64,000 nucleotides of DNA from Actinomyces urinae (lineage in GTDB: Bacteria; Actinomycetota; Actinomycetes; Actinomycetales; Actinomycetaceae), in assembly GCF_900119695.1 (NCBI RefSeq), contig NZ_LT632547.1:1-64000 (forward strand), written 5' to 3'. Below, piece after piece: positions 29,395-37,516 of this stretch. Position 1 is the stretch's first letter; each line of letters opens with the position of its first letter. Under the pieces are notes generated by a model. The model did not search any database. It saw only the letters and a program-made list of their open reading frames with translations, and was not told where the DNA came from. The position numbers were made by a program, and so were the translations under genes.

Positions 29395-31005
29395 GTGATT
29401 AATGTTTCGAACCTTACTGTGCGGATTGGTCCGCGCACGCTTTTGCAAGGCGCTAGCTTCCACGTCGATAAGGGAATGCGAATCGGTTTGGTGGGCCGCA
29501 ACGGGGCCGGCAAAACTACAACCATGCGCATGCTGGCCGGCGAGCCGGATCGGGGTGAAGCCGAGTTTGATGGCACCGTAGTGCGTCGCGGCAGCCTCGC
29601 CTATTTGCCGCAGGACTCGCGTGTAGCCGATCCGCAGCAGAAGGGGCTGGATCGGATCTTGTCGGTGCGAGGCATTGATCAGCTGCTTGCGAAAATTGAG
29701 AAGGCGCAAATGCAGATGAGCACCTTGGAGGGGCCGCGCCAGCAGAAAGCTATGGAGCGCTATGTGCGCCTAGATCAAGAGTTCACCAATCAGGGCGGGT
29801 ATGCCGCCAAAGCGCAGGCTTCCCAGATTGCGTCCTCGCTCGGTTTGAACGAGGATCAGCTGTCGCGCCCCCTCGGTACTCTCTCGGGCGGTCAGCGTCG
29901 CCGCGTTGAACTCGCGCGCGTCCTATTTTCCGAGGCTGAAGTTCTGCTCCTTGATGAGCCTACGAACCACCTCGACCATGATTCCCTAATCTGGCTACGC
30001 GACTTTTTGAAGACGTATCCGGGTGGGATGATAATCATCTCTCACGATGTTGCATTGATCCGCGAGACCGTGAACCACGTGATGCACCTGGACGCGGACC
30101 GCGCGGTTGTGGACCAGTACAACATGGGCTGGGATCTGTATTTGAAGCAGCGAGAAGAAGACGAGCGGCGGCGCAGGCGTCAACGGGCAACAGCTTTAAA
30201 GAAGGCGGAGGCGCTACGCGCGCAAGGCGAGAAAATGAGGGCGAAAGCAACTAAGGCGGTCGCTGCTCAGCAGATGCTTCGCCGTGCTGAAGAACTCGAG
30301 GCCAGCGTCGAGCCGGTGCGACAGGTAGAGAAGGTTGCGCGTCTGCGTTTTCCAGAGCCTGCTGCGTGCGGAAAGGTGCCGTTGCGTGCCTCTTCGCTTT
30401 CGAAAACCTATGGATCGCTCGAAGTCTTTACAGGCGTTGATTTGGCCATTGACCGCGGCTCGAAAGTGGTAGTACTTGGGCTGAATGGTGCGGGTAAAAC
30501 TACGCTTCTTCGGATCCTGGCTGGAGTTCTCAGCCCCGATACTGGCGAGGTTGAAGCCGGTTACGGGTTGAAGCTCGGTTACTACGCGCAGGAACACGAG
30601 ACGCTAGATCCAAACAAAACCGTGCTGGAGACGATGGTTGCGGCCGCCCCCGCATTCGATGACACGCGAGTCCGCAATGTCCTCGGCCAGTTTCTGTTTT
30701 CCGGTGAGGACGTGGACAAGCCTACGGCTGTGTTGTCAGGTGGGGAGCAGACCCGCCTCGCCCTGGCCACGCTGGTGGTGTCGGCCGCGAACGTTTTGCT
30801 ATTGGACGAGCCAACGAACAACCTCGACCCAGCTTCACGAGAGGAAATCCTCTATTCGTTGAAGACATATGAGGGGGCGGTGGTGCTAGTAACGCACGAC
30901 CCGGGTGCGGTGAAAGCTCTGGAGCCGGACCGCGTGCTATTGCTACCCGACGGAGATGAGGACTTGTGGGATGACTCTTACTTGGAGCTCGTAACCCTTA
31001 CCTAA
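29395..31005 (+). CDS. ABC-F family ATPase
   Basis: 536 residues, two ABC domains and no membrane part. Domain 1: Walker A GRNGAGKT (about residues 34-41), signature LSGGQRRRVEL, Walker B VLLLDEPTNHLD. A charged linker with REEDERRRRRQR and an Ala/Lys/Arg helix (about 245-305) joins domain 2: GLNGAGKT, LSGGEQTRLAL, LLLDEPTNNLD. ABC-F proteins work on the ribosome E site, as translation factors or as antibiotic-protection proteins; the linker is not distinctive enough to say which. GTG start appears leaderless. Confidence 0.92.
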   Translation: MINVSNLTVRIGPRTLLQGASFHVDKGMRIGLVGRNGAGKTTTMRMLAGEPDRGEAEFDGTVVRRGSLAYLPQDSRVADPQQKGLDRILSVRGIDQLLAKIEKAQMQMSTLEGPRQQKAMERYVRLDQEFTNQGGYAAKAQASQIASSLGLNEDQLSRPLGTLSGGQRRRVELARVLFSEAEVLLLDEPTNHLDHDSLIWLRDFLKTYPGGMIIISHDVALIRETVNHVMHLDADRAVVDQYNMGWDLYLKQREEDERRRRRQRATALKKAEALRAQGEKMRAKATKAVAAQQMLRRAEELEASVEPVRQVEKVARLRFPEPAACGKVPLRASSLSKTYGSLEVFTGVDLAIDRGSKVVVLGLNGAGKTTLLRILAGVLSPDTGEVEAGYGLKLGYYAQEHETLDPNKTVLETMVAAAPAFDDTRVRNVLGQFLFSGEDVDKPTAVLSGGEQTRLALATLVVSAANVLLLDEPTNNLDPASREEILYSLKTYEGAVVLVTHDPGAVKALEPDRVLLLPDGDEDLWDDSYLELVTLT

Positions 31006-31291
31006 AGTTGGGGTCCTCGCCTAGGCTCGCGCGCTCTTCTTCGGTGAGTGAGCGGGGGTCTACGGGCTTGGGGGCTGGTGCGGTGGCCGCTTCAACCTCG
31101 CTGATAGGAACAACGCGATGGGGGAAAGACCGTAAGCTGACAAATTCGGTGAGGAAATCGCGGTGCCTCTCGCACGCCAGCCAGGTTTTTTCGCGCGCGG
31201 CGTGGATCTTTGGGTTGGACCAGATAACCGCCCAGCGAGCCACTTCGGTGCACTGGCGGGCTGAACAGACGTGGAAATGCTTTTCGCTCAC
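30998..31291 (-). CDS. Small conserved Cys/His protein
   Basis: 97 residues, overlapping the convergent ABC-F end by 8 bases. It has HVCSARQC at residues 7-14, then WSNPKIH, KTWLACERH, and a Pro/Ala/Glu-rich C-terminus. C-x4-C with a later C-x-x-H suggests a small metal-binding fold. I recall similar short actinobacterial proteins, with no firm function. GTG start; TATAGT 8 bases upstream suggests a leaderless message. Confidence 0.7.
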   Translation of the reverse strand: MSEKHFHVCSARQCTEVARWAVIWSNPKIHAAREKTWLACERHRDFLTEFVSLRSFPHRVVPISEVEAATAPAPKPVDPRSLTEEERASLGEDPNFR

Positions 31292-31299
31292 GCCCCAAT

Positions 31300-31305
31300 A
31301 CTATA
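31300..31305 (-). promoter_or_regulatory. -10 box of leaderless small-protein gene
   Basis: On the minus strand TATAGT (31305-31300) ends 8 bases before GTG 31291, with no ribosome-binding site between. Confidence 0.45.
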
Positions 31306-31368
31306 GTTTGCCTGCAAGGTCCTCGATTCGCCCTACAAAACGAGTGCGCGATCTCCTAGAGTTGAGGC

Positions 31369-31848
31369 ATGGGGCAAACGCTGATTCTTGTCCGTCACGC
31401 CCAGGCGCGTCATGGAGGTGGGCGGGATGAGCTGCGCCCGTTGACCAGGGCCGGCCAAGAGCAGGCCCGACAACTTGCCCGTAGAGTAAAAGATTTAATC
31501 GCCAATGGCGTGATTGTGCATTCGCCTGCGGTCCGGGCTTTACAGACCGCGCAGGAGGTTGCGCGTGAGAGCGGCGCGGAACTGTTGCAACTGAACGAGC
31601 TTTACTATGCCGATGAGTACGATCTGTTGCGATCTATCCCCGCGTTTACCGGTCCTGTGATGGTGGTCGGTCACGCGCCAACGATCCCGTATGCAGCCGC
31701 GCTTATCGCACGGGGGGAGGGTAGTGCCCTCATCGCCGCCGGGGGCTGTCCAACCGCCACTGCCTACGTGTTCGAGATCCCCGACTTAACCCAGTTACGG
31801 CGGGCCAGCGCCGCCCTAAAAGATTTGATTGTCACGCCCGCCCGGTGA
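31369..31848 (+). CDS. SixA-like histidine phosphatase
   Basis: 159 residues. Histidine phosphatase fold: ILVRHAQARHGG holds the nucleophile His, SPAVRALQTAQ the second Arg, ELYYADEYDLL the acid region, and VVGHAPTI the second His. Small members of this size act as phosphohistidine phosphatases or on small phosphate esters. ATG preceded by GAGTTGAGG. Stands between a minus-strand gene and the ABC exporter operon. Confidence 0.85.
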   Translation: MGQTLILVRHAQARHGGGRDELRPLTRAGQEQARQLARRVKDLIANGVIVHSPAVRALQTAQEVARESGAELLQLNELYYADEYDLLRSIPAFTGPVMVVGHAPTIPYAAALIARGEGSALIAAGGCPTATAYVFEIPDLTQLRRASAALKDLIVTPAR

Positions 31849-31916
31849 CTTTTGTAATGCCAAAATTGTGACTACAGGCAGGGGGCCAAGAAGCCGATCC
31901 CTGGTGTAGTTGGAGT

Positions 31917-32819
31917 ATGGAAACAAAAACGAATGCTCCCGCGGTCTCGGTTGCTTCAGTTGCCAAATCGTTCAAATCCGTGCAGGCACTAAAAGGCGTG
32001 TCGTTCGAGATTGAGCGTGGCGACATAGTTGCGATTCTTGGACCCAACGGGGCTGGCAAAACAACACTGATAGACACTGTTCTTGGACTTGCCAAGCCGG
32101 ATAGCGGAAGTACTAGCCTTTTTGGCCTTACCGCAAGCGAAGCTATCGCGAAATCCCTGGTGGGGGTCGTTATGCAAACGGGTGGTCTTTTACCAAACGT
32201 TTCTGTGCGCGACACGATTAGTGAGGTTGCGGCAGCGTTCCCGAAGCACATTCCGGTAGCGCAGGTGCTGGAAGAGGCTAACCTTGCCGATATTGCTAAC
32301 CGGAAGGTGGGGAAATGCTCCGGTGGTGAAATGCAGCGCATCCGCTTTGCGTTGGCCCTATTGGGCGCGCCCGACCTCCTAATCCTTGATGAACCGACGG
32401 CTGGCATGGATCCTCGTGCTCGCCGCGACTTCTGGACCACCATGGAGTCACAGGCTAAGCGCGGACGCACAATCATCTTCGCTACGCACTACCTCGAAGA
32501 AGCGGAACATTTTGCTAAGCGCGTCGTCTTTATGAATGAGGGCGAGGTTGTAGCTGACGGAACCGTTGATGAGGTGCGCGGTATGGTTGCCGGCACCACG
32601 GTGGAAGCCCATATTGATGGGGCGATGACTTTGGAGCAGGTGCAGGCATGGCCAGAGGTGCTCAGTGCTCACCTGGAGGGACAGAAGGTGTGTATTTCAA
32701 CGGGTCTTTCTGACACCGTTGCACGGCGCTTGCTAGATGCTGGGGCAACGAATCTTCGCATCAGTTCAGCTTCGCTTGAAGACACGTTCTTTGAGCTGAC
32801 GGGAAGGAGTGGAAAATGA
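31917..32819 (+). CDS. ABC exporter, ATP-binding subunit
   Basis: 300 residues. Walker A GPNGAGKT (about residues 42-49), Q-loop VVMQTGGLL, signature CSGGEMQRIRFAL, Walker B LLILDEPTAGMDP, switch FATHYLEEAE. A ~75-residue C-terminal extension follows, as in drug and antibiotic exporters of the DrrA/CcmA group. First gene of a four-gene operon with permease, kinase and regulator. TGTAGT six bases before ATG could be a leaderless -10 box. Confidence 0.9.
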   Translation: METKTNAPAVSVASVAKSFKSVQALKGVSFEIERGDIVAILGPNGAGKTTLIDTVLGLAKPDSGSTSLFGLTASEAIAKSLVGVVMQTGGLLPNVSVRDTISEVAAAFPKHIPVAQVLEEANLADIANRKVGKCSGGEMQRIRFALALLGAPDLLILDEPTAGMDPRARRDFWTTMESQAKRGRTIIFATHYLEEAEHFAKRVVFMNEGEVVADGTVDEVRGMVAGTTVEAHIDGAMTLEQVQAWPEVLSAHLEGQKVCISTGLSDTVARRLLDAGATNLRISSASLEDTFFELTGRSGK

Positions 32820-33601
32820 GCGCAAGCTTAGTAACGTCGCGTCCAGGCGCGTACGTGTTTTACAACGTAAAGAGACTACTTTCAGATTGGTCCCTATTGG
32901 CATTTGGCATTGGTTTGCCTGTTGTTCTCTACCTGGTTTTTGGCGCTACTTTAGCAGACATGGACGCTCAGCTGGAGCATGGAAACCTCGCGGCTTACGT
33001 GATGATCTCAATGGCTGTTTACGGCGGGATAACCGGTGCGGTTGGGCAGATTGGTAGCGCGGTGGTGGAATCGAACACCGGATGGTCACGCCAGCTCGCC
33101 CTCACTCCACTTACTCGAGGGAAGAGGATAGCCGGGCTTATCGTGCCCGCCTTGGTGAGTATCGTGCTTCCCGTTGCCGCCGTATTCCTCACGGGGTTCT
33201 TGACGGGATCTGAAATGAGCACAAAGGCGTGGGCTACTAGCTTCTTGTTTGCATGCCTGTCGTCTATTCCATTCACGTTCTATGGCTCGGCCGTGGCATA
33301 CGCATTTCGTTCTCCAACAGCTGTTTCGATTGCGGCTACTGCTTTAGTTCCGTTAGCGTTTTTTGGCAATATGTTCGCCCCGATATCGCCCACGATGTTG
33401 AAGATAGGTATGTTCACCCCCATGTACGGTCCAGCTGCGCTGTCACGTTATTGGCTAACCGATGGAGAGCAGATGATTTCTCAAGATCCTTGGGTTATAC
33501 AGCATGATCTGTGGATAGGGGTAGTTAACATATTGGTGTGGGCGGCCGTGTTCGCCTTGGCAACGGCGCTGCTTCGCAGCAGGACGTTGGAGAGGCAATG
33601 A
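32816..33601 (+). CDS. ABC exporter, ABC-2 type permease
   Basis: 261 residues with six hydrophobic segments, the ABC-2 permease layout. The segment before the fourth helix (GWSRQLALTPLTRGKR) matches the coupling region seen in drug and lipid exporters. ATG overlaps the ATPase stop (ATGA). With the ATPase it forms a dimeric exporter; cargo unknown. Confidence 0.87.
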   Translation: MSASLVTSRPGAYVFYNVKRLLSDWSLLAFGIGLPVVLYLVFGATLADMDAQLEHGNLAAYVMISMAVYGGITGAVGQIGSAVVESNTGWSRQLALTPLTRGKRIAGLIVPALVSIVLPVAAVFLTGFLTGSEMSTKAWATSFLFACLSSIPFTFYGSAVAYAFRSPTAVSIAATALVPLAFFGNMFAPISPTMLKIGMFTPMYGPAALSRYWLTDGEQMISQDPWVIQHDLWIGVVNILVWAAVFALATALLRSRTLERQ

Positions 33602-34704
33602 AAATGAAGAACGCAGCGAAGTTTAGTTGGACTGACAGTGCTTATGCTTCTGTCTGGCTAATCTTCTTAGGAATCTCAATCGTCTCACTGGCCACGGATG
33701 ACATGCCTAATCCGCAACGCACATTTGGATTCGTATTCCTCATTATGTTTGCGCTGATGTATCCCGTCGCTAACGGGTATTTGGGTAGCTGGCCTCAGGG
33801 TTCAGTTGGCAAACGTGTGGCTTTTTGGTGGGCGGTGCTCTGCATTCCCATAATCGGGTTCAGTATTTTTGTGAGCCCTCTGTTCAGCTACGTGTTTTTC
33901 CCCTACATGTTCGCAATCACGGTGTTCACACTCCGTGGACCAGTGCGGCTTTGGGTGGCAGGAATATTGGTGGCGGCGTGCACCGTTCTTGCGTTACTTT
34001 TTGCGCCAAGTAAAACGGTTTTGATGGTATGGCTCGGCCACGCACTACTGTCGCCAATCCTGATGCTTCCAATCGCGCTTGTATCGGAAAAAGTTGAGCG
34101 TCAAGATGCCCTCGCAGCCGAGGTTGCGATAGCGCATGAACGTGAAGAAATAGCAGCCGACTTGCATGATTTGCTGGGGCAAACCCTCACGCTCCTTTCC
34201 CTGAAGGCAGATGTGGCGGCGAAGGTAGCTGAACGTCAGCCGGAGAACACCGCAGTAGTAAAAGAGAGCCTGGATGAGATCGCGGGCCTGTCAAGAGTTG
34301 CCCTCGCAGAAGTGCGCGCCGCAGTAACCCGCACTCGAATGCCCGACTTTGCGGGTGAGATGCAAGCTGCAAGAAGGGCTTTGCAAACTGCAGGCATCAC
34401 AGTCCAGTCTCCGGCTCCAGAAGAGTCAGCTCGTATCGCCGGCGTGAACTCCTACCTGTTCGGGTGGGTGCTTCGTGAAGCCGTAACTAACGTGGTGCGT
34501 CACTCGGGCGCATCTTCTTGCATCATCAACGTCACGCCTACATCCATAACCGTTAGTGATAATGGGCGTGGATTTCAGCAAGTCGGCGCAGGTGGATCCG
34601 GTCTTTCCAGTATGAAGCGTAGAGTCGAAGAGGCTGGGGGAAGCGTCGCTATCACGGGTGATGAGGGTACAACGGTTGAAGTTCGCATGGCGGGGAGGAA
34701 CTAG
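33598..34704 (+). CDS. Sensor histidine kinase, DesK/NarX class
   Basis: 368 residues; ATG overlaps the permease stop. Five or six N-terminal membrane helices (about residues 15-165) with almost no extracellular loop, so it senses the membrane or its partner exporter. Then the HisKA_3 dimerisation helix: EREEIAADLHDLLGQTL, phosphate-accepting H190. ATPase N-box LREAVTNVVRHS and G-box SDNGRGF are intact. Confidence 0.9.
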   Translation: MKMKNAAKFSWTDSAYASVWLIFLGISIVSLATDDMPNPQRTFGFVFLIMFALMYPVANGYLGSWPQGSVGKRVAFWWAVLCIPIIGFSIFVSPLFSYVFFPYMFAITVFTLRGPVRLWVAGILVAACTVLALLFAPSKTVLMVWLGHALLSPILMLPIALVSEKVERQDALAAEVAIAHEREEIAADLHDLLGQTLTLLSLKADVAAKVAERQPENTAVVKESLDEIAGLSRVALAEVRAAVTRTRMPDFAGEMQAARRALQTAGITVQSPAPEESARIAGVNSYLFGWVLREAVTNVVRHSGASSCIINVTPTSITVSDNGRGFQQVGAGGSGLSSMKRRVEEAGGSVAITGDEGTTVEVRMAGRN

Positions 34705-34706
34705 CG

Positions 34707-35324
34707 ATGGAAGCAATCCGTGTCGTAATCGCAGACGATCAGCATCTCGTGCGCGGAGCACTTGCCGCTCTGCTGGCTCTCGAAGCTGACATTGAGGTTG
34801 TGGCGGACGTTGCAACGGGTAATGAGGCACTTGATATCGCGCGCCGCAAGGAAGCGGACGTGCTTTTGTTGGACATTGAAATGGGGGAGGAATCCTTAAC
34901 TGGCCTTGAAGTTGCCGAGAAAGTATCGCAGCTTCACCTGCCTGCGCGCGTCCTTATAGTTACCACGTTCGGTCGGCCCGGATACTTACAGCGAGCCCTT
35001 GAAGCTGGGGCCCTCGGATTTATCGTCAAAGACACCCCATCGTCGCAGCTCGCTGAAGCGGTGCGGCGCGTCCATCGCGGTCTGCGCGTGATCGACCCCG
35101 CGCTCGCGGAAGAGTCCTTGTTTACGCCGCGTTCTCCGCTATCGGAGCGGGAGGCAGACGTGTTACGAGCGGCCCTTCCGGGTGGGTCGATCAAACATGT
35201 AGCCGAGGCGTTGGGCTTAAGCCAAGGAACGGTGCGAAACCACATTTCCTCGGCTATAGCAAAGGTTGGGGCAGACAACCGTTACGAGGCGTCGAGGATA
35301 GCTCGGGATCGCGGCTGGCTGTAG
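34707..35324 (+). CDS. Response regulator, NarL/DesR family
   Basis: 205 residues. Receiver domain with the acidic pocket in VIADDQH, phospho-acceptor D56 in VLLLDIEMG and the lysine in FIVKDT. LuxR-type helix-turn-helix LSEREADVLRAAL, then VAEALGLSQGTVRNHIS. It begins 2 bases after the kinase and probably controls the exporter upstream. A T-rich terminator follows. Confidence 0.93.
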   Translation: MEAIRVVIADDQHLVRGALAALLALEADIEVVADVATGNEALDIARRKEADVLLLDIEMGEESLTGLEVAEKVSQLHLPARVLIVTTFGRPGYLQRALEAGALGFIVKDTPSSQLAEAVRRVHRGLRVIDPALAEESLFTPRSPLSEREADVLRAALPGGSIKHVAEALGLSQGTVRNHISSAIAKVGADNRYEASRIARDRGWL

Positions 35325-35350
35325 CTCCACTTCCCACCACGCATCCTGTT

Positions 35351-35383
35351 TGGGCTGAGAGATTTTCCTCTCAGCCCATTTTC
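35351..35383 (+). terminator. Terminator after two-component operon
   Basis: 11-bp stem TGGGCTGAGAG (35351-35361) with CTCTCAGCCCA (35368-35378), loop ATTTTC, followed by TTTTC: a classical intrinsic terminator. Confidence 0.88.
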
Positions 35384-35489
35384 GCGCCCATGGTACTCCT
35401 CCTGGTTCCGAAGATTGACGCAAAACACAAAAAATCCCTCCACCTCGCTCCACGGCTGATTTTTGGCTATTTAGCAAGCTTTATTTATG

Positions 35490-35517
35490 TTCAACATTTG
35501 GAAATCGCGCTTATATT
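35490..35517 (+). promoter_or_regulatory. Putative mraZ promoter
   Basis: TTCAAC (35490-35495) and TATATT (35512-35517) are 16 bases apart, about 75 bases before mraZ. Predicted transcription start near 35525, at the edge of the GTGG repeats. Confidence 0.45.
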
Positions 35518-35524
35518 GTTCCAA

Positions 35525-35551
35525 TGGGGTTGGAAGTGGGGTAAAGTGGTG
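35525..35551 (+). promoter_or_regulatory. Putative MraZ-binding repeats
   Basis: TGGGGT at 35525-35530 and 35537-35542, and GTGG at 35536 and 35546, spaced 10-12 bases. MraZ represses its own operon through tandem GTGG/TGGGN-type repeats in this place. Confidence 0.5.
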
Positions 35552-35590
35552 ATAACCGAATAGGTGTGGTTAGCGATGGGGAGGTGAAAC

Positions 35591-36022
35591 GTGTTCCTAG
35601 GTACGTATGAGCCAAAGCTGGATCCGAAGGGGCGCGTGATCTTGCCCGCGAAGTTTCGTGAACAGCTTTTGGAAGGCTTGGTGCTAACGCGAGGTCAAGA
35701 CAGGTGCCTGTACGCGTTTCCAAAGTCCGAGTTTGAAGGCATGTTCGACCAGCTACGGCAGGCTCCGCTGAGCTCAAAGCAGGCACGCGATTACGTTCGC
35801 GTGATGCTCTCGGGCGCTTCAGACGAGTTGCCGGACAAGCAGGGCCGAATCACGATTCCGCAAAACCTTCGCACCTATGCGGGTCTTACTCGCGATCTAG
35901 CTGTCATAGGAGCTGGCGCGCGGGTGGAGATTTGGGACGCCGAGCAGTGGGCAATGTACCTCGAGAATCAAGAAGAGGTCTTCTCGTCTACTGCCGACGA
36001 AATTATTCCGGGAATGTTCTAG
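35591..36022 (+). CDS. mraZ: Transcriptional regulator MraZ
   Basis: 143 residues, GTG start with GGGGAGG 5 bases upstream. Two SpoVT/AbrB-like halves: [19 protein letters not shown] (residues 6-24) and [18 protein letters not shown] (about 81-98), each with the DxxGR pattern. Ring-shaped DNA-binding protein that tunes the division and cell-wall operon it heads. Confidence 0.95.
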   Translation: MFLGTYEPKLDPKGRVILPAKFREQLLEGLVLTRGQDRCLYAFPKSEFEGMFDQLRQAPLSSKQARDYVRVMLSGASDELPDKQGRITIPQNLRTYAGLTRDLAVIGAGARVEIWDAEQWAMYLENQEEVFSSTADEIIPGMF

Positions 36023-36119
36023 TTCATCCTGGTCTCCAACCGAGAATCCGAAGTCACTTCCCCGGCGGCGGACGCGGTGGGAGTCCTGGCTGAACTAGTT
36101 GGTAATGAGAGGGGGCATC

Positions 36120-37118
36120 GTGGAGCTTACGCCTGAAGCAATCAGTGAGCTACACGATCCCGTTCTCGTATCCGACGTTCTTGAATTGCTGGAACCAGTT
36201 TTAGCCGATGGTGGCGTGCTGGTAGACGGAACGCTCGGCATGGGCGGTCATACCGAGGCGATTCTCAAGGCCTTCCCAAATGCTTCGGTTATCGGTATTG
36301 ACCGAGACCCGCGTGCCGTTGAGTTGGCCAGTGCGCGCCTTGCACAGTTCGGAACTCGGTTTACTCCCTTCCTCGCTACTTATGATCAGATTGAAAGTGT
36401 CATTGCGCAGGCTGGTATACCAGCAGTTGATGCGGTGTTCATGGATCTGGGTGTCTCGTCCCTTCAGCTCGATGACGACGAACGAGGCTTCTCATATTCG
36501 CGCCGGGCACCCCTCGATATGCGCATGGATCAAACCACCGGAGTGAGTGCTGCGGATTTGCTCGCGTCGGCAAGTGAGTCTGAGCTTGCGCGAATCCTGC
36601 GAGTTTATGGTGAAGAAAGATTTGCCGGCCGGATCGCGCGACGCATTGTTTTGACACGCGAGGAGCAGCCGCTTACGGATTCGGTGCAACTAGCTGATCT
36701 GGTTCGTGAAACGATTCCGGCTGCAACGCGGCGCTCGGGCGGGCACCCCGCGAAACGGACGTTCCAGGCCCTTCGAATAGCTGTAAACGACGAGCTTACG
36801 ATTTTAGAACGGGCGTTGCCCGCCGCGCTGTCGACTTTACGCGTTGGGGGCCGCCTGGCGGTTGAATCTTATCAATCTCTCGAAGACCGGATCGTTAAAC
36901 ACATATTCAAAGAAGGCTCCACACCTGCGCAGTTGCCTAAGGGATTACCGATCCTACCTGGCGAAGAACCGCAAGCTCCCTTGAAACTTCTTACGAAGAA
37001 GGCGATTCAAGCGTCAGAGGCTGAAATCACGGTGAATCCGCGGGCTAAATCAGTGCGCTTACGCGCAGTCCAACTCAACACCCCCTACAACAAGCAAGAT
37101 AAAAGGAGCTCCCAATGA
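36120..37118 (+). CDS. rsmH: 16S rRNA m4C1402 methyltransferase RsmH
   Basis: About 332 residues. Methylates N4 of C1402 in 16S rRNA. SAM-binding DGTLGMGGHTEAIL, then GIDRDPRAVELA, VDAVFMDLGVSSLQLDD and SGGHPAKRTFQALRI are all characteristic. I chose GTG 36120, preceded by GAGAGGGGG; ATG 36105 and TTG 36099 in the same frame are alternatives. A 97-base gap separates it from mraZ. Confidence 0.93.
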   Translation: MELTPEAISELHDPVLVSDVLELLEPVLADGGVLVDGTLGMGGHTEAILKAFPNASVIGIDRDPRAVELASARLAQFGTRFTPFLATYDQIESVIAQAGIPAVDAVFMDLGVSSLQLDDDERGFSYSRRAPLDMRMDQTTGVSAADLLASASESELARILRVYGEERFAGRIARRIVLTREEQPLTDSVQLADLVRETIPAATRRSGGHPAKRTFQALRIAVNDELTILERALPAALSTLRVGGRLAVESYQSLEDRIVKHIFKEGSTPAQLPKGLPILPGEEPQAPLKLLTKKAIQASEAEITVNPRAKSVRLRAVQLNTPYNKQDKRSSQ

Positions 37119-37504
37119 CGTCGAGCGCTCTAAGAACGCGGCCGGCTCAGCCAAGGCGCGAGCATTCACGTCCCCCTCTTCGCGTTATCTCGTCCGAGGC
37201 GGGTCCACGAGCTGCCTTCCCCGTGATTGCTATCGTTGCGTTGGTGTTGATCGCGGTACTTGCCGTGAACCTGTTTATCACCACTCAAATGGCGCAAACC
37301 GCGTACGAGATTCGTGACTCGCGTGCGGAGCTTGTTCGGCTGACTGAAGAGACACAAGCGCTGCGTCAGAAGTTGCAGGTGGCCTCATCTCCAGCAGCGT
37401 TGCAGAAGGCGGCGGACGCGCAGGGCATGGTCCCTGCAGGTCAGGCGGGTTTCATTAAACTTAGTGAAGGTAGTGTAGAGGGCGGGTTCGCAGCCGTTCG
37501 TTAG
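37115..37504 (+). CDS. ftsL: Cell division protein FtsL
   Basis: 129 residues, ATG overlapping the rsmH stop, AAGGAG upstream. A ~45-residue basic cytoplasmic tail, one membrane helix (VIAIVALVLIAVLAVNLFI), then a short coiled coil with leucine spacing (AELVRLTEETQALRQKL). Identified by form and place between rsmH and ftsI; FtsL sequences are poorly conserved. Confidence 0.85.
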   Translation: MTSSALRTRPAQPRREHSRPPLRVISSEAGPRAAFPVIAIVALVLIAVLAVNLFITTQMAQTAYEIRDSRAELVRLTEETQALRQKLQVASSPAALQKAADAQGMVPAGQAGFIKLSEGSVEGGFAAVR

Positions 37505-37516
37505 TTAGGAGGCCAG

